Source of the DNA: Cellvibrio sp. KY-YJ-3 | GTDB taxonomy: Bacteria; Pseudomonadota; Gammaproteobacteria; Pseudomonadales; Cellvibrionaceae | Assembly (NCBI RefSeq): GCF_008806955.1 | Contig: NZ_CP031727.1 | Location: forward strand, 1,364,001-1,428,000 | Direction: 5' to 3' | DNA length: 64,000 nucleotides | Shown: positions 42,654 through 51,938 of the stretch, piece by piece | Layout of the letters: every line of letters begins with the position of its first letter | Position numbering within the stretch: the first letter of the stretch is position 1 | Translations under genes and position numbers: made by a program | The notes under the pieces: generated by a model | Database searches by the model: none | Seen by the model: only the letters and a program-made list of their open reading frames with translations | What the model was told of the DNA's origin: nothing

Positions 42654-43382
42654 ATGAGTAAACAACGTGTTCTGGTGACTGGTGCCAGCCGTGGCATAGG
42701 TAAAGCCTGCGCCTTAAAACTCGGCGCCGATGGGTTTGATGTGTGTGTGCATTATCGCTCCGGTAAAACCGAAGCCGAAGCGGTGGTCGCAGAAATTATT
42801 GCCAATGGCGGTAGCGCCAGTTTGATTCAGTTTGATGTGTGCGAGCGCGAAAAAGTGAGCGAGACTTTGCTCGCGGATATTGAAGCAAACGGCGCCTTTT
42901 ACGGCGTGGTGTGCAACGCCGGTATCGCCGCCGACAACGCCTTTCCTGCGCTTACCGGCGAGCAGTGGGATTCAGTCATTCACACCAATCTCGATGCGTT
43001 TTACAACGTGTTGTATCCGCTGGTAATGCCGATGATTCGCCTGCGCAAAGGTGGCCGCATTGTTACCTTGTCATCGGTGTCTGGCGTGATTGGCAATCGC
43101 GGCCAAACCAATTACAGCGCCGCCAAAGCGGGCATTATCGGTGCCACCAAAGCCTTGGCGATTGAGTTGGCCAAACGCAATATCACTGTTAACTGCGTTG
43201 CACCCGGCGTAATTGAAACCGATATGATCGAAGGCATTTATCACGATGAAGCGATGAAATTAATTCCCATGCAACGCTTCGGCAAAGTGGATGATGTGGC
43301 CGCCACAGTGAGTTTTTTAATGTCCGATGCAGCGGGTTATATTACCCGGCAGGTGATTAGTGTGAATGGGGGCATGTGTTAA
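42654..43382 (+). CDS. 3-oxoacyl-ACP reductase (FabG-like)
   Basis: 242-residue short-chain dehydrogenase. NADPH site TGASRGIGKA, NAG in VCNAGIAADN, catalytic Ser-Tyr-Lys in LSSVSG / YSAAKAG, and the C-terminal GGMC ending. In this operon it reduces the ketone after each condensation, before dehydration to a double bond. Last gene of the plus-strand operon; followed by a bidirectional terminator. Confidence 0.94.
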   Translation: MSKQRVLVTGASRGIGKACALKLGADGFDVCVHYRSGKTEAEAVVAEIIANGGSASLIQFDVCEREKVSETLLADIEANGAFYGVVCNAGIAADNAFPALTGEQWDSVIHTNLDAFYNVLYPLVMPMIRLRKGGRIVTLSSVSGVIGNRGQTNYSAAKAGIIGATKALAIELAKRNITVNCVAPGVIETDMIEGIYHDEAMKLIPMQRFGKVDDVAATVSFLMSDAAGYITRQVISVNGGMC

Positions 43383-43392
43383 GGTAAAAACG

Positions 43393-43421
43393 AATCCCCC
43401 TTTTTTCAAGGGGGATTTTTT
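43393..43421. terminator. Bidirectional terminator between convergent operons
   Basis: AATCCCCC / GGGGGATT stem (43393-43400 and 43410-43417) with a T-run on the plus side and an A-rich flank on the other. It lies between the FabG-like gene and the minus-strand ketosynthase, whose stop codon it touches. Confidence 0.85.
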
Positions 43422-44646
43422 ATACCCGCTTAAAAATCAGCGAGGTATTAACGCCACCGAAGGCGAAGTTATTACTCATAAAATACTGCGCTTGTAATTC
43501 GCGCACTTCATTTCTGATGTAATCCAGCTGGCCGCAGTTTTCATCCACATCATCCAAATTTAAATTGGGCGAGAACCAGTTTTCATTCATCATTTCTATG
43601 CCGAGCCAGGCCTCTAATGAGCCGCAGGCGCCGAGGCTGTGGCCGATATAACTTTTTAAACTGCTAAAGGGAATCTGGCTGCCCATGACTTGTTGGGTGG
43701 CGAGTGATTCGGCGATATCGCCGTGTACTGTGGCAGTGCCGTGGCCGGAAATGTAGTGGATTTGTTCGGCATTTAACTGTGCGTCCTGCAAACTTTTTTG
43801 CATGACTTTTGCCATGGTTGCCTGATTGGGGCGCACTAAATGATTGCCGTCGCAATTGGTGGCAAAACCGACAATTTCCGCCAGGATATTTGCACCGCGC
43901 GCAACGGCGTGGTCCCAGTCTTCCAAAATTAAGGTGCAGGCGCCTTCACCTAACACCAAGCCATCGCGCTGCGGGTCAAACGCGCGCGGCGATAATTCCG
44001 GCGTGGCATTTTTTAAACTCGCGGAATAAACCGTATCAAACACCGCGGCTTGGGTGGGGCAGAGTTCTTCGGCGCCGCCGGCGATCATAATGGTCTGCTG
44101 GCCGCTGCGAATCGCTTCATAGGCAAAACCAATGCCTTGGCTGCCTGCGGTACAGGCGCTGCTGGTGGTGTACATGCGCCCGCAGGTGCCAAACAGCACG
44201 CTGATGTTGACTGCCGCCGAGTGGCTCATCATGCGCAAATACGTGGTGCCATTTAATTTGGCCATGGATTTGTGTTCAAGCAGGCCAAAAAATTCCATCG
44301 CTGCGTCGCTACTGCCAGTGGCAGAGCCGTAAGCTACGCCGGTCGCGTCACTGCTGATAAGCGGATCTTTAAATAAGCCTGCGTGAATTAATGCCTGTTC
44401 GGTTGCGGCCACCGCCATTTGCGCCACTCGGCCCATGCCGCGCTTTTTTTTCTGGGTGTAATGGGCGGGCAAAATAAAATCATCCACGGGCGATGCAAGG
44501 CGGGTTTGCAATTCCGGGTATTGATCCCACTCGTGCATGTAACGCACGCGATTTTTTAATTGCAAAATATTGGCGCGGATAGTTTTCCACTCGTGACCCA
44601 GTGCGGAAATAGCACCGGCGCCGGTAATTGCGACACGTTTTGTCAC
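43420..44646 (-). CDS. Aryl polyene ketosynthase (FabF-like)
   Basis: 408 residues from the GTG at 44646, whose GTGA overlaps the stop of the dehydratase gene; the open frame upstream is the dehydratase out of frame. The triad is complete: Cys165 in TSSACTAGS, His302 in SGHGTATVHGD, His336 in SYIGHSLGACG. Second active ketosynthase of the cluster, probably the main elongation enzyme. Last gene of the 47.9-43.4 kb minus-strand operon. Confidence 0.93.
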   Translation of the reverse strand: MTKRVAITGAGAISALGHEWKTIRANILQLKNRVRYMHEWDQYPELQTRLASPVDDFILPAHYTQKKKRGMGRVAQMAVAATEQALIHAGLFKDPLISSDATGVAYGSATGSSDAAMEFFGLLEHKSMAKLNGTTYLRMMSHSAAVNISVLFGTCGRMYTTSSACTAGSQGIGFAYEAIRSGQQTIMIAGGAEELCPTQAAVFDTVYSASLKNATPELSPRAFDPQRDGLVLGEGACTLILEDWDHAVARGANILAEIVGFATNCDGNHLVRPNQATMAKVMQKSLQDAQLNAEQIHYISGHGTATVHGDIAESLATQQVMGSQIPFSSLKSYIGHSLGACGSLEAWLGIEMMNENWFSPNLNLDDVDENCGQLDYIRNEVRELQAQYFMSNNFAFGGVNTSLIFKRV

Positions 44647-45122
44647 GCACTTGCTCCTGTTGTTGATGGAATTTCCTGCTGTTCCTGGTCGGTGAGCGGC
44701 TTGCGAAATACCGATAATTTGGCGGACGCGCAGCGGCTGTGATCGCGCAGGTTGATAATCTCGCACTGGAAATTGGCGAGGCTATCGCCCACCACCGCGA
44801 CTTCGCTGCAGCGTACTTGCAATAGATCACCGGCGCGAAAATAAGGTACAAACGCTTCGTATTTGCGCGTGCCCAATAACAAACCTAAATGCGGCGCCAC
44901 TGTGCCCTGCTGCAATTGATAACCGGCAATCAATGCGGCGGTCTGCCCCATGTATTCCACACCAATCCAGCTGGGTACACCTTTGCCTGCAATAAAAAAT
45001 GACGAACGTTCGCTGATGGTAATTTCCGCGCAGGAAAAATTCTGCCCCAATTCAATCACACGATGAATTAACAGCATGGGTTCGCGATGGGGAATTAACT
45101 CGTAAATGCGACCATCAATCAT
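44643..45122 (-). CDS. Aryl polyene 3-hydroxyacyl-ACP dehydratase (ApeP-like)
   Basis: 159-residue hotdog dehydratase. The ELIPHREPMLLIHRVIEL start carries the catalytic His, and SWIGVEYMGQTAALIAGY carries the acidic residue position on the central helix. Forms conjugated double bonds with the second dehydratase at 46854. It overlaps the acyltransferase gene (8 bp) and the ketosynthase gene (4 bp). Confidence 0.89.
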   Translation of the reverse strand: MIDGRIYELIPHREPMLLIHRVIELGQNFSCAEITISERSSFFIAGKGVPSWIGVEYMGQTAALIAGYQLQQGTVAPHLGLLLGTRKYEAFVPYFRAGDLLQVRCSEVAVVGDSLANFQCEIINLRDHSRCASAKLSVFRKPLTDQEQQEIPSTTGASA

Positions 45123-46110
45123 GCGCGGCTGCCTCTGCTTTTGCTACCGACTCTGTTGCCGATTGGCTGCTGGCCCAGTAGGGATAAAAATTAAACCACT
45201 GCAGCGGTGCACGCGCCGCCTGCTGCTCCAGTGCGCTGGCGTATTGTTGCGCGTAGGCGTGTAATTGTGCGCCGCCGTCTTTGCGCGGCAGGGTTACCTG
45301 TTCGGCAAAAGGCACCAATTCAAAATAAATCTTGTGCGCCTGGCGGTAGGAAAACATTAATTGCACTTCACATTGCAATACTTTGGCGAGCATGTAGGGG
45401 CCAATGGGCAATTGCGCCGGGCGACCTAAAAAATCCACCGTCACCGTGCGCGCTTCGCCGCTTAAGGGAATGCGGTCGCCGGCGATAAATAACCATTCGC
45501 CATTATCAATTTTGGCTTTGAGTTGCAGGATAAGTGGAATATCCAATTCATTCACTTGATAAATATGAATGCGCGATTGCGGATTAATTTTTTGCATCGC
45601 CATCACAAAATTGGCCGAGTGCTGGTCGTAAACCAAGGCATTAATCGTGCGCGCTTTATAGCGCTGCACAAAGCCGCGGCAGTATTCCAGATTGCCCAGG
45701 TGGGAGCCGATAATTAATTGGCCCTTGGTTTTGGCCATAAATTGTGCGAGTAATGGCTCGTTGGCGATTTCAAAATCCTGTTCATTAATCGGTGTGCTCC
45801 AAGCCAGGAGTTTATCCAGAATACATTGGCCAAATGCGTACATATGGCGAAATACATCGCTATAACCCGGAATTTTACCTTGCCAGTAGGCGGGGTATTG
45901 CTGTGCGTGGGTGCGTAAAAATTCGAGTGATGCTGCGCGCGCACGGCGATTGAGCAGAAAAAAATAAGCCATGATGGGGTAGAGCAGAATATTAAAAAAC
46001 CGGCGGCCAAATACTCGCTGCAACCAGAGCAACAATAAAATGCCGCGAATGGTGCCCGACTCTTGCAGTGTGGACCAGTGCGCCTGTTTTTCGGCCGTCG
46101 TGTTTGTCAT
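45115..46110 (-). CDS. LpxL-type acyltransferase of the aryl polyene cluster
   Basis: About 331 residues of the lipid A acyltransferase (HtrB/LpxL) superfamily. A hydrophobic N-terminus (LLLLWLQRVFGRRFFNILLYPIMAYF), the catalytic block IIGSHLGNLEYCRG (H-x4-E/D) and FIAGDRIPLSG are visible. The ATG at 46110 overlaps the stop of the glycosyltransferase gene as TAATG; an upstream ATG at 46134 would add 8 residues. Likely acylates the polyene or its glycerol/sugar carrier. Confidence 0.88.
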   Translation of the reverse strand: MTNTTAEKQAHWSTLQESGTIRGILLLLWLQRVFGRRFFNILLYPIMAYFFLLNRRARAASLEFLRTHAQQYPAYWQGKIPGYSDVFRHMYAFGQCILDKLLAWSTPINEQDFEIANEPLLAQFMAKTKGQLIIGSHLGNLEYCRGFVQRYKARTINALVYDQHSANFVMAMQKINPQSRIHIYQVNELDIPLILQLKAKIDNGEWLFIAGDRIPLSGEARTVTVDFLGRPAQLPIGPYMLAKVLQCEVQLMFSYRQAHKIYFELVPFAEQVTLPRKDGGAQLHAYAQQYASALEQQAARAPLQWFNFYPYWASSQSATESVAKAEAAAHD

Positions 46111-46847
46111 TAATTGCCCCGCAGTCGCTGCCATAACAGCAATGGCAGGCGTACTAACATGCCGAGCATTAAACGGCTGTGCAATTTAATCAGCAGTAAA
46201 TTGTCGCGCAGGTAATTAAAGTGCGACACACTCTGCGCCGGGTAGATAACCTGGGTGTTGATAAAAATTAAGCGGGTATTTAACCACACGGCTTTCACCA
46301 GCAGTTCGGTATCAAAATCCATGCGGTTGCCAACAAAATAATGGTCGAGCACCTGTTCAATTTGCGCTAAGGGATAAACACGAAAACCGCACAATCCATC
46401 TTTAATTTTTAGCGATAGGGTTTCCAGTGCGACCCAAAAATCCGTGACCTTGCGCCCGTACACCCGCGCCTTGGGCGCCGATGCATCAAATACCGGTTTA
46501 CCACAAATAATCGCCTCGGGGTGCTGCTGCGAAAGCTGCACAAATTTTTCAATGTCGGCGACATTGTGTTGGCCATCGGCATCAATTTGCAGGGCGTGAG
46601 AGAAACCCAAGCTGCGCGCAAATACCAACCCCGCTTTTACCGCCCCACCTTTGCCGCGGTTGCGGCGTAGCGCATAAAAATGCACGTTGGAATATGTTGC
46701 GCTGGCGGCAGCTACCTGCGCGCAGCTTTCAGCGCTGCTGCCGTCATCGACAATCACCAGCGGCAAACCACTGGCAACCAACTGCGGCAAAAACGCGATA
46801 AATTGGCGCTCGTGGTTGTAGTGCGGAATTAATAAACAATAACTCAT
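46110..46847 (-). CDS. Family 2 glycosyltransferase
   Basis: 245 residues, GT-A fold. CLLIPHYNHERQ, VIVDDGSSAESC, ALRRNRGKGGAVKAG and the DXD-type metal motif DADGQHN are intact. DFDTELLVKAVW in the C-terminal part is usual for dolichol-phosphate-mannose-type relatives. Aryl polyene clusters often encode such an enzyme beside the acyltransferase; it may glycosylate the lipid carrier. Confidence 0.92.
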   Translation of the reverse strand: MSYCLLIPHYNHERQFIAFLPQLVASGLPLVIVDDGSSAESCAQVAAASATYSNVHFYALRRNRGKGGAVKAGLVFARSLGFSHALQIDADGQHNVADIEKFVQLSQQHPEAIICGKPVFDASAPKARVYGRKVTDFWVALETLSLKIKDGLCGFRVYPLAQIEQVLDHYFVGNRMDFDTELLVKAVWLNTRLIFINTQVIYPAQSVSHFNYLRDNLLLIKLHSRLMLGMLVRLPLLLWQRLRGN

Positions 46848-46853
46848 AGTGGT

Positions 46854-47267
46854 TTACTGCGCTGGGGAGGCCTGGGTGTGAAACACCAGTTTGCCTTCGG
46901 AAAAAATGCTGTCGCCCTGATGATAGCGAAATTTCACCGCGCTGCTGTCTGCTGCAACACTGTAGTCGAGACTTAATTGCAAACTCTGCCCGGGCAGTAT
47001 TACCTGCTGGAATTTCAAATTGTCGATGCGGATAAAATTGTCGCCCAACGGAAATAGGTATTGGGCCAATTCGCCGGCCCAGTGGGTTTGTACGACTCCT
47101 GCCACTACTGGCTGCTGGGGAAAGTGGCCTTCCAGCCAGAGCATAGCGCGGTTAATCGTTATATCTATAACACACTGGTTTTCCGTGCGGCTGATGCCGT
47201 CAAACTGCGGCCAGTGCGTTGTTGCAAAGGCGGTGCGCAGCTGGGCAAGGGGGCTTGGATTGCTCAT
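46854..47267 (-). CDS. Hotdog dehydratase (ApeI-like)
   Basis: 137 residues. LWLEGHFPQQPVVAGVVQTHWA is the GHFP..P..PGV active-site motif of FabA/FabZ-like dehydratases, and FKFQQVILPGQSLQL follows. It is the partner of the ApeP-like dehydratase. Located between the COG4648 membrane protein and the glycosyltransferase gene, the order seen in known aryl polyene clusters. Confidence 0.88.
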   Translation of the reverse strand: MSNPSPLAQLRTAFATTHWPQFDGISRTENQCVIDITINRAMLWLEGHFPQQPVVAGVVQTHWAGELAQYLFPLGDNFIRIDNLKFQQVILPGQSLQLSLDYSVAADSSAVKFRYHQGDSIFSEGKLVFHTQASPAQ

Positions 47268-47344
47268 GGGTTATTATCGATTGAGTTGTCTTGCGGTGTA
47301 ATTATGGGCGCCATGATACTCCAGCACCGGAGCTAACCCAATTG

Positions 47345-47935
47345 TTATAACTCGGTGTTGCCCGCCGCCTGATCGCGGTATTTGTGGATGTAGTAGCGGC
47401 GATAGCTGTATTCCAGCGCAAAAAATACCGCGAAAAAAACATAGGAGAGCAGGCCGCTGTAGAGCGCCCAGCTTTTCAGGCTGGCAAAAAAGGCGAGGTA
47501 AAGTGCAACCAGAGCATTGCCCACCAATAGCACTGCCCATATCGCGGTTAATACCCGGGTATAGGCTTTGGCGCGGGGGGTAATGGTTTCACCGGCAAGG
47601 CGTGCGAGGCGCTCAATCAGGCTTTCCGGGGCGCGCAAACTGAGCGCAAAAAACAGTGCCATACAGAGGCTGATTAATACCGGGTAGAGTTTTAGCAGCA
47701 GTTCGCTGTTGGCGATTAATAGCGCCAGGCTGTAGGCGAGTGCCACCAACAGCAAGCCTAGTTCAGCATGGGTTTGCGCCTGCCCCTGACGGCGTGCGGC
47801 GCTGAATTTGGCCAGTGCCAGCACCGCCAGTACCAGTGCAAATAACGCGGGGCTGATGTGTTGTATGCCCAGATAAACCAGCAGCGGGTAGGCGATGGAG
47901 ACAAGCACCAGTATTAAGCTGAGCAGGGGTTTCAT
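47345..47935 (-). CDS. COG4648-type membrane protein of aryl polyene clusters
   Basis: About 196 residues from the ATG at 47935 (a TTG at 47959 is in frame). Five or six hydrophobic segments (KPLLSLILVLVSIAYPLLVYL, ALFALVLAVLALA, LLLVALAYSLALLIAN, VLISLCMALFFALSL, LTAIWAVLLVGNALVALYLAFF). It matches the small integral membrane protein (COG4648) regularly found in aryl polyene clusters; role unknown. First gene of the minus-strand operon. Confidence 0.84.
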   Translation of the reverse strand: MKPLLSLILVLVSIAYPLLVYLGIQHISPALFALVLAVLALAKFSAARRQGQAQTHAELGLLLVALAYSLALLIANSELLLKLYPVLISLCMALFFALSLRAPESLIERLARLAGETITPRAKAYTRVLTAIWAVLLVGNALVALYLAFFASLKSWALYSGLLSYVFFAVFFALEYSYRRYYIHKYRDQAAGNTEL

Positions 47936-47990
47936 GGTGGCAATTTTTTCCTCTGGCAATCCGATCAGCAGTATAGGGTGGGCGCAAGAA

Positions 47991-48015
47991 TAAAAAACCC
48001 TGCCGTAGCAGGGTT
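47991..48015 (-). terminator. Terminator downstream of opgH
   Basis: Stem AACCCTGC / GCAGGGTT with a 4-base loop (47996-48015); on the minus strand it runs into TTTTTTA. It lies 16 bp past the opgH stop and separates opgGH from the aryl polyene operon. Confidence 0.85.
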
Positions 48016-48030
48016 GGTGAGCGATTATGA

Positions 48031-49959
48031 TTAACGCGTAATCGGGCGGTAGTCGTCCATCTCCCGGTGGGGCATGGGCGTCCAGTTATCGGCCGGAACG
48101 GGTGGAATTGGTGCCGGGCTTGGCAGGGCTGGTTGTTCCTGCGCAAGCAGCTGGTTCATGTGGGTTAACACCGGGTCTTCGCTGGTTTCGTTCGGGGTTA
48201 CGAAAATTTTATGCGCGCGCGCGCCGCGCCCCCAATCCAGGCTGCTGGAATAGCGCACCAGCGGCGCCGAGAGGACCAGCCCCGTGAGCACTGGTAACAG
48301 CCACCAGAAAAAAATAGGCGCATAGATGTAAGTCACGCAACCCCAGAGCAAGGCGGCGAAGGTCATTTTGGAGGTGCGTGCGATACATTCCCCCCACGGG
48401 AGCAGGCGGCCTTCGCGCTCCTGTGAATCCCAGTTCACTTTAAAACCGAGCAGCACTGAAATCACAAAATAGGCGTGATAGATCATCATAATCGGTGCGA
48501 TTAATACCGCAAAAATTGTCTCGATAATGGTGCCTTTAATGATCGCCCGCGCCCCGCCAAATTGTTTGCGGCGGTGGGTGAGGGTAACTATGACCCCGAG
48601 CAACTTTGGTCCCATCAACAGCAGGGTAGTGAGCAAAATCAGCGCAATAATTAGCTCGGTTTTGGCGATTGGCCAGTTGGGGTAAAGCTGGTGAATATCG
48701 GTAAAGTAGACATTGGCGTTAATGGCGCGTACTACAGCATCGGCGGTACTTAGCACCAGCATCAACATCCAGATCAGTGACGTGATGTAGGCCACGGCGC
48801 CCAATAAAAAGTGCAGGCGGCTAATGGGGTGCAGGTCTTTGGTGTCGATAATGCCCAGATGCTGGATGTTGCCCTGTACCCAGCGGCGGTCGCGTTTGGC
48901 GTAGTCGATAATATTGCACGGCACTTCCTCGTAGCTGCCCTCCAGGTCCGCCAGCAGGAACACATCCCAGCCCGCGCGGCGCAGCATGGCAGCCTCGACA
49001 AAGTCGTGACTGAGAATATCGCCACCAAAGGGGGCTTTACCTGCCAGCGTCGGGAGACCGCAGTGATCGATAAAGGCGCGCATGCGGATGATGGCGTTGT
49101 GGCCCCAATAGTTGGCGGCATCGGTCTGCCAGAAGGCGAGGCCGGTGGCGAGCATGGGGCTGTAGAGCACGGCGGCAAACTGCACGAAACGACCAAAAAA
49201 GGTGGTTTGGCGCACAGGGATAGGAATGGTTTGAATCAAGCCGCAGCGCGGGTTGGCCTGCATGGCGCGCACCATTTTCAGCAGGCAGTCACCGGCCATA
49301 ATACTGTCGGCATCGAGCACAATCATCTGCTCGTAGTTGGCGCCCCAGCGCTGGCAGAACTCGGCGAGGTTGCCCACTTTGCGGCCAATATTTTTTTCGC
49401 GGCGGCGATAAAACACCTGCTGGCCTAAATCGCCCAGACGCTCCTGCAGCAGTTGCCAGGCATCGCGTTCGGCTTGGGCGATGTTCAGGTTGGTGGTGTC
49501 GCTGAGCAGGAAAAAATCGAACTTGGCTATCTCACCCGTTTTTTCCAGCGAGCGCAGCGTCGCCTCAAAACCGGCAATCACGCGATGGGTATCTTCGTTG
49601 TACACCGGCATGACGACGGCGGTACGGGTGTTAATGGGCGCGTCATCGGCAGCGAGGTTTCTGGTGGATTTAAGGCTGAGCGGGTCGATGCGCAGCATCT
49701 GCAGCACAAATCCAAACGCACCGCTCCAGAAGGCAAGGCTGAGCCAGGTAAAGCTGATCCCAAACAGCACCAGAATAATAGTTTCCAGGGTGTTGAGTTC
49801 GTTGGCGCTGAGGATATCAAACATGATGTAAACCCCGCTGACAGCAGTCAGTAGGCTCAGGATCACATAGATATAGCGGCGCAGCGATTTGCCTGGGATG
49901 CGAATGGCATCCGCAGGCACTTGTGACAGGTCGGCGGGTGAGCGCAGGTTTTCGGTCAT
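48031..49959 (-). CDS. opgH: Periplasmic glucan glucosyltransferase OpgH
   Basis: About 642 residues. Inner-membrane GT2 enzyme that builds the beta-1,2-glucan backbone from UDP-glucose. An N-terminal membrane pair (YIYVILSLLTAVSGVYIMFDI, LIVLFGISFTWLSLAF), catalytic domain with VVMPVYNEDTHRV, LDADSIMAGD, FVEAAMLRRAGWDV and the QRRRW-like RDRRWVQGNIQH, then several helices. Shorter than E. coli OpgH (about 850) mainly at the N-terminus. The ATG at 49959 follows the opgG TAA by one base; ATG 49971 is an alternative. Confidence 0.95.
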   Translation of the reverse strand: MTENLRSPADLSQVPADAIRIPGKSLRRYIYVILSLLTAVSGVYIMFDILSANELNTLETIILVLFGISFTWLSLAFWSGAFGFVLQMLRIDPLSLKSTRNLAADDAPINTRTAVVMPVYNEDTHRVIAGFEATLRSLEKTGEIAKFDFFLLSDTTNLNIAQAERDAWQLLQERLGDLGQQVFYRRREKNIGRKVGNLAEFCQRWGANYEQMIVLDADSIMAGDCLLKMVRAMQANPRCGLIQTIPIPVRQTTFFGRFVQFAAVLYSPMLATGLAFWQTDAANYWGHNAIIRMRAFIDHCGLPTLAGKAPFGGDILSHDFVEAAMLRRAGWDVFLLADLEGSYEEVPCNIIDYAKRDRRWVQGNIQHLGIIDTKDLHPISRLHFLLGAVAYITSLIWMLMLVLSTADAVVRAINANVYFTDIHQLYPNWPIAKTELIIALILLTTLLLMGPKLLGVIVTLTHRRKQFGGARAIIKGTIIETIFAVLIAPIMMIYHAYFVISVLLGFKVNWDSQEREGRLLPWGECIARTSKMTFAALLWGCVTYIYAPIFFWWLLPVLTGLVLSAPLVRYSSSLDWGRGARAHKIFVTPNETSEDPVLTHMNQLLAQEQPALPSPAPIPPVPADNWTPMPHREMDDYRPITR

Positions 49960-49960
49960 A

Positions 49961-51598
49961 TTAAATGGCATCCGGGTACCAGACATAACTCCATACTTCA
50001 CTCAGGCGCTGGTCGCGCAACTTCAGGTAGAGACGCATGTCGGCGACGTTGTTACCCTCTGGTTCCAGCTTGAATGAGGCGCGCCAGGTACGGCCATCGG
50101 GCAATTGGCGCACACTCAGTTCGCTAATGGTGCCGGACGATTTCTGCAGCTCAGCCACCAGCGGTGAATCGGTAGAGAGGTTTTCCAATTCGCCGCCGCG
50201 GAAGTCAATTACAAATTTGCGTTTGCTCACGGGCGGTGGATTGGCCTGACCCGGGTTGGCGCCCCAGCCGATACGGGTGCGGATTACTTTGGCGCCAACA
50301 TTTTCCGGCAGATGATCGTCAAAGCTGCGCAGGCGATATTTATAAGTGGCGCTGCTACCGGCTTTCATTTTTTTGGCAGGCACCCAGTAGGCAACTACGT
50401 TATCGTTAGTTTCACTGTCGCTGGGGATCTCCACTAACTCGGCGCGACCTTTACCCCAGTCCCCTTCGGGCATAATCCACATGCTGGGACGCTTCTCGTA
50501 GCGCGCTTCCATATCCATGTAGTGATCAAAATCGCGGTCGCGCTGCAACAGGCCAAACCCGCGTGGGTTCTCATCCAGCATGGAGGAAACGCGCAATTGG
50601 CGATGGTTGCTGATTGGGCGCCAGATCCACTCACCGTTCGATGCTGCCATCAACAGACCGTCGGAATCGTGAACTTCGGGGCGGAAGTCATCCACAAAGC
50701 GCGTGTGGTTTTCACCCCACATATACATGCTGGTGAGCGGGGCAACGCCTAATTTTTGGATGTCTTTGCGCGCAAACAGGCGCGCTTCAACGGCCATTTC
50801 TGTGGGCGCACCCGGCATGATTTCAAAGCGATAGGCGCCAGTGATGGATGGGCTGTCGAGCAGGGCGTAGATTACCACGCGGGTGTCCGTGGGCGCGGGT
50901 TTGATTAACCAGAACTCGCGGAACACCGGAAATTCTTCACCTTTGGGTTCGGCGGTATCTATCGCCAGGCCGCGCGCTGATAAACCATAGGCGAGGCCCG
51001 GGCCTACCATGCGAAAGTAGGAGGCACCCTGGAACACCACAAACTCATCTTTGTAATCATTGCTATTGAGCGGGTAGTGAATGCGGAATCCGGCAAAGCC
51101 GATATTGTTTGGCGCCACGCCGGCAAGTGGTGCGGCGGGGCCGTCGTAACTGAAAAACTCTTGTTTGAACTGCACAAACGAATCCGGCGTGTCATTGGCC
51201 ATATGCAGGACTATAGGTTCGCGATAGAGAAAGCCGGGGTGAAACAGCTGCAACTCAAACAGCGACTCCTTGTGCCAGATGGCGGCTTCAGGACGGAAGC
51301 GGATCGCGCGGTACTGATCGTAATCCATGTTGGCCAGCGCATCGGGAATATTGGCCTCGATGGGTGCATAGTCGCGTTTGGCCAACTTTTGTGCGCGCGT
51401 TGCAATGGCATCGAATAACGCAGGGGCGGCTATATCGCTTGCGGCAGCAGGTGCTATCGCCGGTGCCTGCACCGGGGCAGTTTGTGCCGCAGCCAACCCG
51501 CTCCCCAAACCCAGTGTACAGCTGACCACCAACCCGAACAGGCGCGCACGTGCGCTGGGCCCAGTCTCGGTTTTTTTGTCGTTACACAAGATGCTCAT
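49961..51598 (-). CDS. opgG: Glucan biosynthesis protein OpgG
   Basis: 545 residues from the ATG at 51598, chosen for GGAG 8 bases upstream and a proper signal peptide (LFGLVVSCTLGLGSGLAAAQ). Periplasmic MdoG/OpgG family protein needed to process osmoregulated periplasmic glucans. Motifs YDQYRAIRFRPEAAIW, GFAGFRIHYPLN, SYFRMVGPGLAYGLSARGLAID and MYMWGENHTRF are intact. Followed at once by opgH. Confidence 0.96.
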   Translation of the reverse strand: MSILCNDKKTETGPSARARLFGLVVSCTLGLGSGLAAAQTAPVQAPAIAPAAASDIAAPALFDAIATRAQKLAKRDYAPIEANIPDALANMDYDQYRAIRFRPEAAIWHKESLFELQLFHPGFLYREPIVLHMANDTPDSFVQFKQEFFSYDGPAAPLAGVAPNNIGFAGFRIHYPLNSNDYKDEFVVFQGASYFRMVGPGLAYGLSARGLAIDTAEPKGEEFPVFREFWLIKPAPTDTRVVIYALLDSPSITGAYRFEIMPGAPTEMAVEARLFARKDIQKLGVAPLTSMYMWGENHTRFVDDFRPEVHDSDGLLMAASNGEWIWRPISNHRQLRVSSMLDENPRGFGLLQRDRDFDHYMDMEARYEKRPSMWIMPEGDWGKGRAELVEIPSDSETNDNVVAYWVPAKKMKAGSSATYKYRLRSFDDHLPENVGAKVIRTRIGWGANPGQANPPPVSKRKFVIDFRGGELENLSTDSPLVAELQKSSGTISELSVRQLPDGRTWRASFKLEPEGNNVADMRLYLKLRDQRLSEVWSYVWYPDAI

Positions 51599-51938
51599 CC
51601 AGTTTACTCCGCATTGGATTTTTAAAATTAATCGTAGAAAAGTTTGTCTGCCCTGTCTTGATGCCGGGGGCGGGTATTGAAAAAAAGGGGAATAATGCAT
51701 CGCCATTGATCAATGACACGAGAGGTTATTAAGCGCGGCGCATTGTAAACCATCTGTTACTAAAAATAGCGGCTTTCACGCACAGCTCAAGGCTTTTTTT
51801 GCGCTCGGGATAAATCGGCGTGGTGCTTCGCTCGTGGCCTATGGCTGTTTCAAAAAATCGTATTATTGCTAAATAGTCTTTGCGCTTGGTTTGCCATCAA
51901 CTTAACTCAATCATAGAGCAGTAGAAAGGAGGTAAGTG

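Noticed and set aside
43809-44332. Overlapping plus-strand frames opposite the FabF-like ketosynthase
   Set aside because: Shadows of the ketosynthase gene, which has a complete active site on the minus strand.
31406-47935. Flexirubin/dialkylresorcinol cluster
   Set aside because: No DarA/DarB-type resorcinol-forming genes and no ammonia lyase; a chorismatase gives the starter instead.
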